A stretch of 64,000 nt of DNA, from NCBI RefSeq assembly GCF_009674585.1, contig NZ_WKJP01000001.1, forward strand, positions 1,922,001-1,986,000, written 5' to 3'. Below the pieces are notes generated by a model that was not told the origin of the DNA, ran no database searches, and worked only from the letters and a program-made list of their open reading frames with translations. The position numbers and the translations under genes are program-made. This document shows, one piece after another, positions 16,469-25,292 of this stretch. Origin of the DNA: Haloferax marinisediminis (GTDB taxonomy: Archaea; Halobacteriota; Halobacteria; Halobacteriales; Haloferacaceae). Position 1 is the stretch's first letter; every line of letters begins with the position of its first letter.

Positions 16469-16840
16469 ATGTCCGAGACACGGGTCCTCCTCGGCGTCGG
16501 ACTCGCTATCGCTCTCGTTGCGGGTCTCGTCTTTCGCATCGTCGGCCAACTCGTGTTGGACCCGACGAATCCACTCGTCGTGAGTGTTGTCTTCGTCGTG
16601 ACTATCCCCCTGATGTGGGCGCTCGCAGTCGGTATCTTTCGCTGGCGAGGACTCACTGGCGTGAAGCGACGCGAGGCCGCAGTGCTCCTCGTCGTCCCCG
16701 GGATGCTCGTCGACGCAGTTTCGACGGCGTTGTTCTCGGTCGTCTACCCGAACATGAGTCTCGCGTCTGCCGGTCTCTTTGGCGGTCTCTTGCTCTTGGC
16801 GTACGCGACGGTACTCATCGCAGGCTTCCTCTCTCGGTGA
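16469..16840 (+). CDS. Small four-span membrane protein (DUF5367-like)
   Basis: A 123-residue protein with about four hydrophobic helices (VLLGVGLAIALVAGLVFRIV, VVSVVFVVTIPLMWALAVGI, AAVLLVVPGMLVDAVSTALF, GLFGGLLLLAYATVLIAGFL). It resembles the DUF5367 family of small integral membrane proteins, a weak recognition from memory. I chose ATG 16469 (MSETRVLLG), as upstream starts at 16382 and 16427 add a basic region; 16427 remains possible. The gene stands downstream of CapA on the same strand with 137 bp between. Function unknown. Confidence 0.65.
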   Translation: MSETRVLLGVGLAIALVAGLVFRIVGQLVLDPTNPLVVSVVFVVTIPLMWALAVGIFRWRGLTGVKRREAAVLLVVPGMLVDAVSTALFSVVYPNMSLASAGLFGGLLLLAYATVLIAGFLSR

Positions 16841-16993
16841 CCCATCGAACGCTGCTCTCTTCTCGGACTGATAGAGAAAAAGTAGCAGAGGGAGGGCGGA
16901 CCAGTGAACGGTGGCCGGTGAAAGACGGCCAGTAATCGAAGGACGGCAAACTGAAACGGGAAACCTGTTTTACCCCCCCGTAGACGAACGAGT

Positions 16994-17761
16994 ATGGGTC
17001 ACCGCCTTGACGAGATTGACAGGCTCATCCTCCACGCGCTGATGTCCGATGCCCGCGGCACCTCTGCACCGATGATTGCCGACGAGGTGAGTGTCTCTCC
17101 GGGGACGATACGCAACCGTATCCGCCAGCTCGAAGAGTACGGTGTCATCACCGGCTACCACGCCAACGTCGATTTCGAACAGACTGGTCATCGATTTACG
17201 AACCTCTTCGTCTGCACGGCACCGGTTCCCGAGCGGGAGCGACTCTCCAAACTCGTCCGTGAGATATCGGGTGTCGTCAACATCCGTGAACTGCTCTCTG
17301 GCCGGGGCAACCTCCACGTCCTCGCAGTCGGTGCGGACATGAACGACGTGACGCGAATCGGCCGTGAACTGTCGAATCTCGGCCTCGAAATCGAAGACGA
17401 GAACCTCGTCCGCCGAGAGTCGTTCGAACCGTACAGCCCCTTCGGACCGAACGAGCGACCCGGATTCGGTTCACTGGCAGACGTCGTGAGTCTCGCCGGC
17501 GGGTCTGAAGTCGTCGAACTCGTCGTCGCAGGAGACGCCTCCATCGTGGGCAAGACGCTTGGAGAGGTGGGCGACGACGACTTACTCGACGACGATGTGC
17601 TTGTCGTCTCTATCGAACGTGACGACGACGTACTCACCCCTCGCGGCAGGACGGCTATCGAACCGGACGACGTCGTCACCCTGCTCTCACGACGGGGGGT
17701 CGGCGAAGACACGATTCAACTCTTTTCGTCGCCCGACGAATCGGCGTCGACCGACGACTGA
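16994..17761 (+). CDS. Lrp/AsnC regulator fused to a TrkA_C (RCK_C) domain
   Basis: A 255-residue protein with three parts. An AsnC-type winged helix (about 4-60, LDEIDRLILHALMSDARG and SPGTIRNRIRQLEEYGVI) is followed by a RAM/AsnC ligand domain (about 65-145, with GVVNIRELLSGRGNLHVLAV), and a C-terminal TrkA_C domain (about 170-240, VVELVVAGDASIVGKTLGEV and DDVVTLLSRRG). The last domain in ion-transport regulators binds nucleotides or ions, so the regulator may sense a small ligand or ionic state. It is convergent with the NhaC-type antiporter gene at 17877-19439. GTTTTAC at 16967-16973 lies 21-27 nt before ATG 16994, which suits a leaderless transcript. The target genes are not known. Confidence 0.85.
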   Translation: MGHRLDEIDRLILHALMSDARGTSAPMIADEVSVSPGTIRNRIRQLEEYGVITGYHANVDFEQTGHRFTNLFVCTAPVPERERLSKLVREISGVVNIRELLSGRGNLHVLAVGADMNDVTRIGRELSNLGLEIEDENLVRRESFEPYSPFGPNERPGFGSLADVVSLAGGSEVVELVVAGDASIVGKTLGEVGDDDLLDDDVLVVSIERDDDVLTPRGRTAIEPDDVVTLLSRRGVGEDTIQLFSSPDESASTDD

Positions 17762-17850
17762 GTCGGCAGGGTCTCGTCTGCTGTTCAGTTGACGGTCGTC
17801 ACCAGAACTCTCTCTCAGGTGCCGTTTTGCGAAAAATGAGAACCCGAGGT

Positions 17851-17869
17851 CCTCCCACCCGACGGGAGG
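17851..17869. terminator. Bidirectional terminator hairpin between convergent genes
   Basis: CCTCCC at 17851-17856 and GGGAGG at 17864-17869 form a 6-bp G:C-rich stem with a 7-nt loop, directly between the stop of the Lrp-TrkA_C gene (17761) and the stop of the antiporter gene (17877). The position suits a shared terminator or roadblock. Confidence 0.45.
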
Positions 17870-17876
17870 TAGTGGT

Positions 17877-19439
17877 TCAGTCAGACGACGACCCGAACGC
17901 CGTCGGGACGCTCACGTCTGCGTGTTCAGACAGGTAGTACGCGGCGACGAAGAGGCCGACGACACCGACCGCGAGCAGTGGAATCGCGCTGACACCGTAT
18001 CCACTCGCGAGGAACAGGACCGTCGCGACCGCTCCGCACAGGACTGCGTACGGAATCTGCGTGTTCACGTGGTCGACGTGGTCTGACCCGGCGAACATCG
18101 ACGACAGGACCGTCGTGTCGCTGATGGGCGAACAGTGGTCACCGAACAGCGAACCGGTGAGGATGGCCCCAATCGCGCCCGGGAGTGGTGCGCCGAGGTT
18201 GAAGGCGAGTGGGACTGCGACGGGGAACATGATTCCCATCGTCCCCCACGACGTGCCGATGGAGAACGAGATAATCGCTGCGGCGAGGAAGACGACTGCC
18301 GGAAGGAGTTCCGGCGTGATGATTCCCTCTGCGATGCTGACGACGTAGGGACCGACGCCGAGTGCCTCACTGACCGACCCGATGGTCCACGCCAACGAGA
18401 GGACGGCGACGGGGAACATGACCATCTTGAATCCCTCGAAGATGGAGTCACTGATGTCTTCGAGTTCGACGCGAGCGTGGCCCACGAGGATGGCGAGCAA
18501 CAGCGCACACGCCGAGAAGACACCCCAGAGGATGGAGTCGGCAGTCGCCGCGCCTTTCAGCGCTTCGACGGGGGCCTTCGTGGGCCATCCGCCGGAGTAG
18601 AGGAGTCCGAACCCAGTCACGGCGACGAGTGCGACGATGGGTGCGGCGAAGTACCACCAGCGCGAATCGACGTGGTCTGGCGTGACGATGTCCTCTTCAC
18701 GCGTCTCGATGAGGGGGTCGGCGTCGTCGCCGAGGACCTTCCCTTCCTCTTTTGCACGACGCTCGGCACGCTTCATCGGGCCGAAGTTCCAACCCATCCC
18801 GACGAGGATGAACACGAGCACCACCGCGAGCAGACTGTAAAAGCGGAAGGGGATGCTCTGGAGGAAGACGACGAACGCGCTCTGGTCGATACCGAGCGCG
18901 GTGAACTGCTCTTTGATGAGGCCGACTTCGAATCCGACCCACGTCGAGACGACGGCGACGCTCACGACCGGCGAGGTGGTGGAGTCGAGGAGGTACGCGA
19001 GTTTCTCCCGACTGATGTCGAACTTGTCGGTGATTGGGCGCATCACCGACCCCGTAATCATCGTACTCGCGTACGAGTCGACGAAGATGAGCATCCCGAG
19101 GATGCCCGTCCCGAGTTCGGCCTGCTTTCGTGTTTTAATCCGAGAGATGATGCGCTGTGCGAGCGCGTTCATCCCGCCCGAGAGGAAAATCATCCCGAGC
19201 ATCGCCCCCGAGAGGAACGTGAACAACAGCAGTTTGCTGTTGAAGGAGGCGGTGATGTTGTCGATGACCAACTGGAGCGAGTACGCGGCCCCACCGATGG
19301 GGTTCCACCCAACCAGAATGGTCGCGCCAATCCAAATTCCAGTGAACAGTGACAAGAGCACCTGCCGACTCACCAACGTCAGCACGATGGCGAAGAGCGC
19401 TGGCAGGAGACTTATCACTCCGTGCGTCTCTGCAGGCAT
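17877..19439 (-). CDS. NhaC-family Na+/H+ antiporter
   Basis: A 520-residue membrane protein of the NhaC type (also related to malate-lactate antiporters), with about 11-12 hydrophobic segments beginning VISLLPALFAIVLTLVSRQV. A large cytoplasmic acidic loop occurs around 205-255 (AERRAKEEGKVLGDDADPLI). Family elements include SGAMLGMIFLSGGMNALAQR, the charged GILGMLIFVDSYASTMITGS and SFSIGTSWGTMGIMFPVAVP with GDHCSPISDTTVLSS near the C-terminus. It exchanges Na+ and H+ across the cytoplasmic membrane, important for a salt-in haloarchaeon. It is convergent with the Lrp-TrkA_C regulator. Substrate range (Na+ only, or with organic acids) cannot be read. Confidence 0.85.
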   Translation of the reverse strand: MPAETHGVISLLPALFAIVLTLVSRQVLLSLFTGIWIGATILVGWNPIGGAAYSLQLVIDNITASFNSKLLLFTFLSGAMLGMIFLSGGMNALAQRIISRIKTRKQAELGTGILGMLIFVDSYASTMITGSVMRPITDKFDISREKLAYLLDSTTSPVVSVAVVSTWVGFEVGLIKEQFTALGIDQSAFVVFLQSIPFRFYSLLAVVLVFILVGMGWNFGPMKRAERRAKEEGKVLGDDADPLIETREEDIVTPDHVDSRWWYFAAPIVALVAVTGFGLLYSGGWPTKAPVEALKGAATADSILWGVFSACALLLAILVGHARVELEDISDSIFEGFKMVMFPVAVLSLAWTIGSVSEALGVGPYVVSIAEGIITPELLPAVVFLAAAIISFSIGTSWGTMGIMFPVAVPLAFNLGAPLPGAIGAILTGSLFGDHCSPISDTTVLSSMFAGSDHVDHVNTQIPYAVLCGAVATVLFLASGYGVSAIPLLAVGVVGLFVAAYYLSEHADVSVPTAFGSSSD

Positions 19440-19568
19440 GACAAACGTTTCATCACTGACTCGGGAATTTAACAGTTTTCACTCAGTATCGAGCAAATAA
19501 GACGAACGAAATGTGGTGAGTTGTCGTAGTCCGAGCCTCGAATCGACAGACGAAGGTCGGATGTTGCC

Positions 19569-20690
19569 TCAGATGACCGCGTCGTACGCGTCGCCCATGA
19601 TGTCGATTGCTTCGCGGAGTGACTCGGTGTCTGTCGCGTAGGAGAGTCGGGCGTACCCCTCTCCGTTCTCACCGAACGCCTCGCCGGGGACGATGATGAC
19701 GCCGCGGTCGATACACTCGTCCACGAAGCCTTCGGGGACTTCCGGCATGGCGTAGAAGGCACCTTTCGGCGTCGGGACGTGCAGGCCGATATCTTCGAGG
19801 CCCTCGACGACGAGGTCACGGCGCTCGCGGAACGTCTCTGTCATCTCTTCGATGCGGTCTTGTGGACCAGTGAGCGCCGCTTCGGCGGCGAACTGCGCGG
19901 GTGCAGAGGCACACGCCTGCACGTACTGGTGGACACGGACCATCCGTTCGACCCGTCGGGACGACCCGTAAACCCACCCGAGACGCCACCCAGTCATCGA
20001 GAAGAGTTTGGACGCCGAGTTGACGACGACGACGTTGTCCGTCTCGGCGAACTCGATTGGCGAACGGTGTTCGCCTTCGAAGACCGTGTACTCGTACACC
20101 TCGTCAGAGATACAGAGCACGTCGTGTTCGTCGGCGATGCGGGCGAACTCCTCGATGTCTTCCGGCGGCGAGACGGCCCCCGTCGGGTTGCCGGGGCTGT
20201 TCACGACGAACGCCGCGGTGTCTTCGGTGATGGCTTCCTCGACGGCGGCGGGGTCGAGTGTCAGGTCGTCGCGGAGCGGCACAGGGACGGGCTCTCCGCC
20301 TGCGAGTTTCGTCAGCGCGTCGTACGAGACGAAGCCCGGGTCGGGGATGATGACTTCGTCGCCCTGGTTGACGTGTGCCTCGATGGCGATGTGAAGCGCC
20401 TCACTCCCGCCGGCGGTGGCGATGACGTCGTCCGGGTCGAGGTCGATGCCCTGATCGCGGTGGTGCTTCTCGGCGATTGCTTCACGGAGGCTCTGGAGGC
20501 CTTTGTTCCCGGTGTAGCCATCGGCCTCTCCCGACTGAATCGCTTCGATAGCCGCCTGCCGAGCGTGCTCGGGCGCGGGGAAGTCTGGTTGCCCCAGTCC
20601 GAGGTTGATTGCGTCCTCGCCCGCCGCTTCGAACACTTTGCGAATACCGCTGATGGAGATTCGCTCCACCCGGTCGGAGAAGTGTGTCAT
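19569..20690 (-). CDS. PLP-dependent class I/II aminotransferase
   Basis: A 373-residue fold-type I aminotransferase. It shows the substrate/cofactor signature LGLGQPDFPAP (about 30-40), GGSEALHIAI (94-103), NSPGNPTG (164-171), the D-x-x-Y loop ISDEVYEYTV (194-203), and the PLP lysine Lys228 in SASKLFSMTGWRLG, followed by an R-x-S near the C-terminus (ARLSYATDTE). The sequence is close to archaeal aspartate/aromatic aminotransferases that pass amino groups between 2-oxoglutarate and amino acids. Specificity cannot be decided. Its start is 247 bp from the divergent ABC operon; a perfect 7-bp dyad lies in that space. Confidence 0.85.
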   Translation of the reverse strand: MTHFSDRVERISISGIRKVFEAAGEDAINLGLGQPDFPAPEHARQAAIEAIQSGEADGYTGNKGLQSLREAIAEKHHRDQGIDLDPDDVIATAGGSEALHIAIEAHVNQGDEVIIPDPGFVSYDALTKLAGGEPVPVPLRDDLTLDPAAVEEAITEDTAAFVVNSPGNPTGAVSPPEDIEEFARIADEHDVLCISDEVYEYTVFEGEHRSPIEFAETDNVVVVNSASKLFSMTGWRLGWVYGSSRRVERMVRVHQYVQACASAPAQFAAEAALTGPQDRIEEMTETFRERRDLVVEGLEDIGLHVPTPKGAFYAMPEVPEGFVDECIDRGVIIVPGEAFGENGEGYARLSYATDTESLREAIDIMGDAYDAVI

Positions 20691-20776
20691 GTTCTACCCG
20701 GCGTCGGCATTCGGGATAGTTCTTCCCACGCACAGTCGGCCGAACTCGTCGTCCATTCGACGGGTTTTGGGGTTGG

Positions 20777-20797
20777 TACCGGAGATTTGTTCCGGTA
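20777..20797. promoter_or_regulatory. Perfect 7-bp dyad between aminotransferase and ABC importer genes
   Basis: TACCGGA at 20777-20783 and TCCGGTA at 20791-20797 form an exact inverted repeat with a 7-nt spacer, one helical turn centre to centre (about 14 nt). The dyad lies between the divergent aminotransferase start (20690) and the substrate-binding protein start (20938). That layout fits a dimeric repressor or activator site for one or both. Direct observation of the dyad only. Confidence 0.4.
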
Positions 20798-20937
20798 TCT
20801 GTGAGAGGCCAATTCCTCGAATTTGCTAGTTATGGGTAGTCGGACGGGGGTACGGCACGTCTACAGGGTCTTTTCGGGTAACCGACGCCGCGTCCATCAT
20901 TACCGCGTGCGTTTGCTGAATAAAGGTGTAATTCGTA

Positions 20938-21993
20938 ATGGTGGCAATGACAGAGGCACCACGACCGACTTCGACGACCCGTAGACGATTCCTGCAGACG
21001 ACCGGTCTCGCCGCGACCGCCGGGTTTGCAGGCTGTCTCGGCGGGTCGGGTGGGAGTAGCCTCGACGAACTGAACGTCGCCTACATGCCCATCTACCCCG
21101 ACATGCAGTACTTCGTCATGCAGGAAGAGGGGATGTTCGACGAACTCTCCGTCCCCGTGTCGGGAAAGAAGTTCTCCGACGGGCCGAGCATCGTCCAGGC
21201 TTCGGCGAAAGGCGACTTCGACGTGATGATGTTCGGCATCGTCCCGGCGATGATCGTCGTCGACAAGGGAATTCCCGCGAAGATTACCGCGGCGAACATC
21301 AAGAACGCGATGGAGATTCTCGCGACCGACGAGTTCGCGGCGATGTGGGACGAACACGGCAAAGAGGCGTTCGCCAAGTTCGAGGAAGAGAAGGGCCGCA
21401 AATTCACCTTCGGTACCTTCCCACCGGGGTCGGTCCCGGACATCCTGCTCCGCTACTGGGTGCAGAACACGCTCGGTCTCGACCCCGAAGAAGACGTGAA
21501 CATCAAAGGACTCGGCGGCGCCGCCGCGGTCCAGCAAGCGCTCCTCTCGAACAAAATCGACGGGACGAGCATCATGGAACCCGTGCCGACGGTCATCGAC
21601 GCCAACGACGCACCCTTCCAGTCGATCGCGTGGGCCGGCGACTTCATGCCCGGTCAACCTGCGGCGGTCACCCTCATGCACGACCGACTCCGCGAGGAGA
21701 ACCGCGAGATTGCGTCCGAGTTCGTCCAACTGCACCAAAAAGCGACGCAGTTCGTCGCCGACAACCCGCAGAAAGCCGCTGAGCACGCGAGCACGGTCAT
21801 TGGTGAGAGCGCGCTGCCGGTCGAGACGGCCCGCACGGCGCTCGACTCCCCGGCGTCGGACTTCATCACGAACCCTCACGACATCGAGGGCGGAGCGAAG
21901 ATTTTCGCCGACTACGCGCAGACGCTCGGCAAGACCGAGGCACAGTTGACCGTCGACGAACTGTTCGACTACGGCATCTACGACTCACTATGA
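20938..21993 (+). CDS. ABC importer substrate-binding lipoprotein (SsuA/TauA/nitrate type)
   Basis: A 351-residue lipoprotein with Tat signal TRRRFLQTTGL and lipobox FAGC (about residues 28-31), so it is exported folded and anchored to the membrane. The mature part has the two-lobe bilobal pattern of type-2 substrate-binding proteins of the nitrate/sulfonate/taurine/thiamine-precursor group (LNVAYMPIYPDMQYFVMQEE, KGDFDVMMFGIVPAMIVVDK, KFTFGTFPPGSVPDILLRYW). The start is M1 (20938) or M4 (20947); both precede the signal. It overlaps the permease gene by 4 bp, so an operon with 21990 and 22850 is clear. The substrate is not evident from sequence. Confidence 0.85.
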   Translation: MVAMTEAPRPTSTTRRRFLQTTGLAATAGFAGCLGGSGGSSLDELNVAYMPIYPDMQYFVMQEEGMFDELSVPVSGKKFSDGPSIVQASAKGDFDVMMFGIVPAMIVVDKGIPAKITAANIKNAMEILATDEFAAMWDEHGKEAFAKFEEEKGRKFTFGTFPPGSVPDILLRYWVQNTLGLDPEEDVNIKGLGGAAAVQQALLSNKIDGTSIMEPVPTVIDANDAPFQSIAWAGDFMPGQPAAVTLMHDRLREENREIASEFVQLHQKATQFVADNPQKAAEHASTVIGESALPVETARTALDSPASDFITNPHDIEGGAKIFADYAQTLGKTEAQLTVDELFDYGIYDSL

Positions 21994-22853
21994 GCAACGA
22001 CGAAGTCGGCGCGAACGTCGCCCTCTCGGACACCGACGAGCGACTGCTCGACCGACTCGCAGCGTTCTCTTCGGAACAGACGGGCCTCGCCGCCGCTGGC
22101 TTCGTTGGCTTCCTCGCTATCTGGTACGTCGCTGCGTCGTTCCAACCGACGTACCTCCTCCCATCACCGGTCGAAGTGTCGGCGGCGTTCGTCACCGAAC
22201 TCACCACGCCAGAGACGCTGGGTGTTCCATTCACCGGTGTCGAACTCCCCGCGACGCGCCTCCTCGCGAAACTCGTCCAGAGTCTCTATCACTACATTCC
22301 GGGACTCCTCATCGGGACGACGCTCGGTATCACTGCCGGCGTCGCCATGGGATGGAACGACCGGGTCGACAGCGTCTTTACGCCCGTCACGCGCATCCTT
22401 CGCCCGATTCCCCCACTGGCGTGGATTGGCTTCGCCGTCATCTGGCTCGGCGTCAACCACCGGGGCGCGACGTTCATCGTCGCCATCGGGTCGTTCTGGA
22501 TCAACTTCTACAGCGCCTACGGCGGTGTCGAAGGCGTCTCGAACGACCTCAAGGAAGTCGCCGCGACGCTCGGCGTCGACGACGACCTGACCATGATTCG
22601 GAAGGTAGTCCTTCCCGCCGCCAGTCCCTCTATCATGACCGGCATCCGGACGAGCATCGGCCAGTGTTGGATGATCGTGGTCGCGGCCGAACTCATCGTC
22701 GGCGTCGGCGTCGGCTACGAGATTCTCAACACGGCACAGAACCTCGCGATGGACGTCTCCGTCGCCTACATGCTCGTCATCAGTCTCGTCTTCCTCGTGA
22801 GTGACGGCCTCTTCCGCCGGGTCGAACGGCGGGTTCTGGAGTGGAGAGCATGA
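21990..22853 (+). CDS. ABC importer permease (SsuC/TauC-like)
   Basis: A 287-residue inner-membrane permease with about six transmembrane helices (for example AGFVGFLAIWYVAASF and WIGFAVIWLGVNHRGATFIV). The EAA-type cytoplasmic loop that contacts the ATPase is visible as VEGVSNDLKEVAATLGVDDD. The family is the BPD_transp_1 type used for nitrate, sulfonate, taurine and similar substrates. It overlaps the binding-protein gene by 4 bp and ends inside ATGA with the ATPase start (22850), so all three are translationally coupled. Confidence 0.85.
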   Translation: MSNDEVGANVALSDTDERLLDRLAAFSSEQTGLAAAGFVGFLAIWYVAASFQPTYLLPSPVEVSAAFVTELTTPETLGVPFTGVELPATRLLAKLVQSLYHYIPGLLIGTTLGITAGVAMGWNDRVDSVFTPVTRILRPIPPLAWIGFAVIWLGVNHRGATFIVAIGSFWINFYSAYGGVEGVSNDLKEVAATLGVDDDLTMIRKVVLPAASPSIMTGIRTSIGQCWMIVVAAELIVGVGVGYEILNTAQNLAMDVSVAYMLVISLVFLVSDGLFRRVERRVLEWRA

Positions 22854-23638
22854 GTAGTAACCTATCCCAGCAGACGACCGACGAACCGGCCAAGGAGACC
22901 ACTGTCGCCGTCGAATCGCTCGGCAAGACGTACGAATCCGACCGCCGGACCGTCGAGGCGCTCTCGGACGTGAACTTCACCGTCGACGAAGGCGAGTTCG
23001 TCTGCATCGTCGGCCCGTCGGGGTGTGGCAAGACGACGCTGTTTCGCGTCATCGCCGGCCTCGAAGAGGCAACAGTTGGGCAGGTCACGCTCGACGGTGA
23101 ACCCGTCACCGGCCCCGGAACCGACCGCGGAATGGTCTTCCAAGAGTACGGCCTGTTCCCGTGGCGGACCGTCGCCGAGAACGTCGCCTTCGGCCTCGAA
23201 GAACAGGGCGTCGACGGGCCGACACGCGCTGCCCGTGTCGACGAGATGCTCCGACTGGTCGGCCTCGACGGGTTCACCGACGCCTACCCGAAGGAACTCT
23301 CCGGCGGGATGAAACAGCGCGTCGGCATCGCTCGCGCCCTCGCCGTCGACCCCGAACTGCTCCTCATGGACGAACCGTTCGGCGCAGTCGACGCCCAGAC
23401 CCGTGACATGCTCCACGAGGAACTCCTCGACATCTGGGCCGAGACGGACAAGACCGTCCTCTTCGTCACCCACGACGTGGAGGAGGCAGTCACGCTCGCC
23501 GACCGCGTGGTCGTCATGGCCGCGAATCCCGGCCGCGTCCGCGAAATCGTGAGTGTCGATATCGACCGCCCACGCGAGCGAACCGACCCAGTGTTCGCCG
23601 AGTACGTCGAGCGGATTCGCGGACTGATTGGGGAGTAA
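22850..23638 (+). CDS. ABC importer ATP-binding protein (SsuB/TauB-like)
   Basis: A 262-residue ABC ATPase. The Walker A loop GPSGCGKTTL (about 55-64), the signature LSGGMKQRVGIARAL (about 150-164), Walker B LLLMDEPFGAVDA (about 171-183) and the switch histidine in LFVTHDVEEAV (about 205-215) are all present. The chosen ATG overlaps the permease stop (ATGA), better than an upstream GTG at 22841. The LGKTYE start and the C-terminal RIRGLIGE are usual. It powers uptake with the permease and binding protein above. Confidence 0.88.
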   Translation: MSSNLSQQTTDEPAKETTVAVESLGKTYESDRRTVEALSDVNFTVDEGEFVCIVGPSGCGKTTLFRVIAGLEEATVGQVTLDGEPVTGPGTDRGMVFQEYGLFPWRTVAENVAFGLEEQGVDGPTRAARVDEMLRLVGLDGFTDAYPKELSGGMKQRVGIARALAVDPELLLMDEPFGAVDAQTRDMLHEELLDIWAETDKTVLFVTHDVEEAVTLADRVVVMAANPGRVREIVSVDIDRPRERTDPVFAEYVERIRGLIGE

Positions 23639-23655
23639 CGGTCCCTACTCGGGGC

Positions 23656-23805
23656 TCACTCCCGCGCCTCTCGTAACTCCTCGACGTGTGAATCGATGAC
23701 CGACAGCGTCGCGTCGGCGTCGACGTAGCCATTCTCGTACTCCGACATCGCGCTGTTGTAGTCGCTCAGGAACTGTGCTACGGCGTCGTCCAGTTCGTCG
23801 CTCAT
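23656..23805 (-). CDS. Small acidic alpha-helical protein, 49 residues
   Basis: The frame (MSDELDDAVAQFLSDYNSAM, then SEYENGYVDADATLSVIDSH, ending VEELREARE) has codon use and acidic composition typical of haloarchaeal coding DNA and looks like two short helices. The ATG at 23805 is preferred over longer starts upstream (23904), whose added residues are basic and unlike the rest. It sits opposite and just before the XPB gene start (23925), so the genes are divergent with about 120 bp between. Function unknown. Its shortness makes it easy to miss. Confidence 0.6.
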   Translation of the reverse strand: MSDELDDAVAQFLSDYNSAMSEYENGYVDADATLSVIDSHVEELREARE

Positions 23806-23924
23806 ACACGTCCGTTGCCCCGCCATCTGATTTGAACCTTCGGCACGCGAGCGACGAAGCGACGACCACGAACACCCGCGTTCGGACCGTCGATTTATCA
23901 CCACGCCTCGCCAACGCGCCGGTA

Positions 23925-25280
23925 GTGACGACCCTCCGCTTCGAGGACGGAACCGTTCACGTCGACGGCGACCCAGACGTCGGTGCCGCGCTCGCCGACC
24001 TGTCGAGCGTCGAAGCCGACCCGAGAAGCGGCGGCTATCGCGCGCCGGCGATGCAGTACGCCGCGATTCGAGACGCCCTCGACGCGGCCGGTCTCAACTA
24101 CGACGACCGAGTCGCGGCCACGACCCACTCTGGTCTCGCGCTTACGACCACCTACGACCTCCGCGAGTACCAACGAGCGGCCCTCGATGCGTGGCTCGAC
24201 GGCGACAGTCGCGGTGTCATCGAACTCCCGACGGGCGCGGGAAAGACGGTCATCGCCGTCGCGGCGATGGTCGCCCACTCAGTGCCGACGCTCGTCGTGG
24301 TTCCGACCATCGACTTACAGGACCAGTGGATTCGCGAACTCGAAACCGAATTCGACGTTCCAGTCGGTCGGTTCGGCGGCGGTGAACAGCGACAGGAGGC
24401 TCTCACCGTCTCGACCTACGACTCGGCGTATCTCCGCGCCGACGACGTGGGTGGCGATTTCGGACTCGTCGTCTTCGACGAAGTTCATCACCTCGGCGGC
24501 GCGGGCTATCAGGACATCCCGCGATTCCTCACGGCACCCGCCCGACTCGGCCTCACCGCGACGTTCGAACGCCCCGACGACGCCCACGAACAGGTTGCCG
24601 AACTCGTCGGCCCACGAGTCTACGAACTCGCCGTCGACGACTTGGCGGGCGACCACCTCGCCGACTACGAGGTTCGCCGAATCGAAGTCGAACTCACCGC
24701 CGAGGAGCGCGGGACGTACGACGAGGCACAGGAGACGTTCGTGAACTACCTGCGGACCTCGGGCCTCTCGATGCAGTCCGGAAGCGACTACCAGAAACTC
24801 GTGATGCGTTCGGGGACCGACCCGCGTGCGCGAGAGGCCCTCCTTGCCAAGCAACGCGCCCGCGACGTGATGATGAACTCCGACGCGAAGGTGGACAAAC
24901 TGGCCCGCCTACTCGCCCGGCACCGAGACGACCGAGTCATCATCTTCACTGCCTCGACGGACCTCGTCTACCGCATCGCACGGCGGTTTCTCGTTCCGCC
25001 AATCACCAGCGAGACGGGCACGAAAGAGCGCAGAGAGATTCTCACCCGATTCCGCGACGGCACCTACGACACTGTCGTCGCGGCCAACGTCCTCGACGAA
25101 GGTGTGGACGTGCCCGACGCGAACGTCGGTATCCTCCTCTCCGGGTCGGGGTCTGAACGTGAGTTCACCCAGCGACTCGGACGCATCCTTCGCCCGAAAG
25201 CCGACGGTTCGACGGCGCTGCTCTACGAACTCGTGAGCGTCGAGACGGCAGAAGAACGCGTCGCCGAGAGACGACGGTGA
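23925..25280 (+). CDS. XPB/Rad25-family DNA helicase
   Basis: A 451-residue superfamily 2 helicase. An N-terminal damage-recognition-like region (1-80) precedes YQRAALDAWLDGDSRG and Walker A ELPTGAGKTVIAV (about 103-115). Motif II is VVFDEVHHLGGAG (about 181-193), motif III TATFER (about 213-218), then the thumb insertion, motif IV IIFTAST and motif VI FTQRLGRILRPKADG (about 418-432). GTG 23925 is chosen, because earlier in-frame starts give a basic stretch atypical of the family, and a TATA-like element ATTTATC lies at 23892-23898. In archaea XPB works with Bax1, encoded 508 bp downstream on the same strand. It likely unwinds DNA in repair. Confidence 0.88.
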   Translation: MTTLRFEDGTVHVDGDPDVGAALADLSSVEADPRSGGYRAPAMQYAAIRDALDAAGLNYDDRVAATTHSGLALTTTYDLREYQRAALDAWLDGDSRGVIELPTGAGKTVIAVAAMVAHSVPTLVVVPTIDLQDQWIRELETEFDVPVGRFGGGEQRQEALTVSTYDSAYLRADDVGGDFGLVVFDEVHHLGGAGYQDIPRFLTAPARLGLTATFERPDDAHEQVAELVGPRVYELAVDDLAGDHLADYEVRRIEVELTAEERGTYDEAQETFVNYLRTSGLSMQSGSDYQKLVMRSGTDPRAREALLAKQRARDVMMNSDAKVDKLARLLARHRDDRVIIFTASTDLVYRIARRFLVPPITSETGTKERREILTRFRDGTYDTVVAANVLDEGVDVPDANVGILLSGSGSEREFTQRLGRILRPKADGSTALLYELVSVETAEERVAERRR

Positions 25281-25292
25281 GTCGGGCCGACG

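Noticed and set aside
18135-19352. 405-residue frame opposite the NhaC antiporter
   Set aside because: It is a codon-bias shadow; the product is arginine- and histidine-rich and lacks membrane or domain features.
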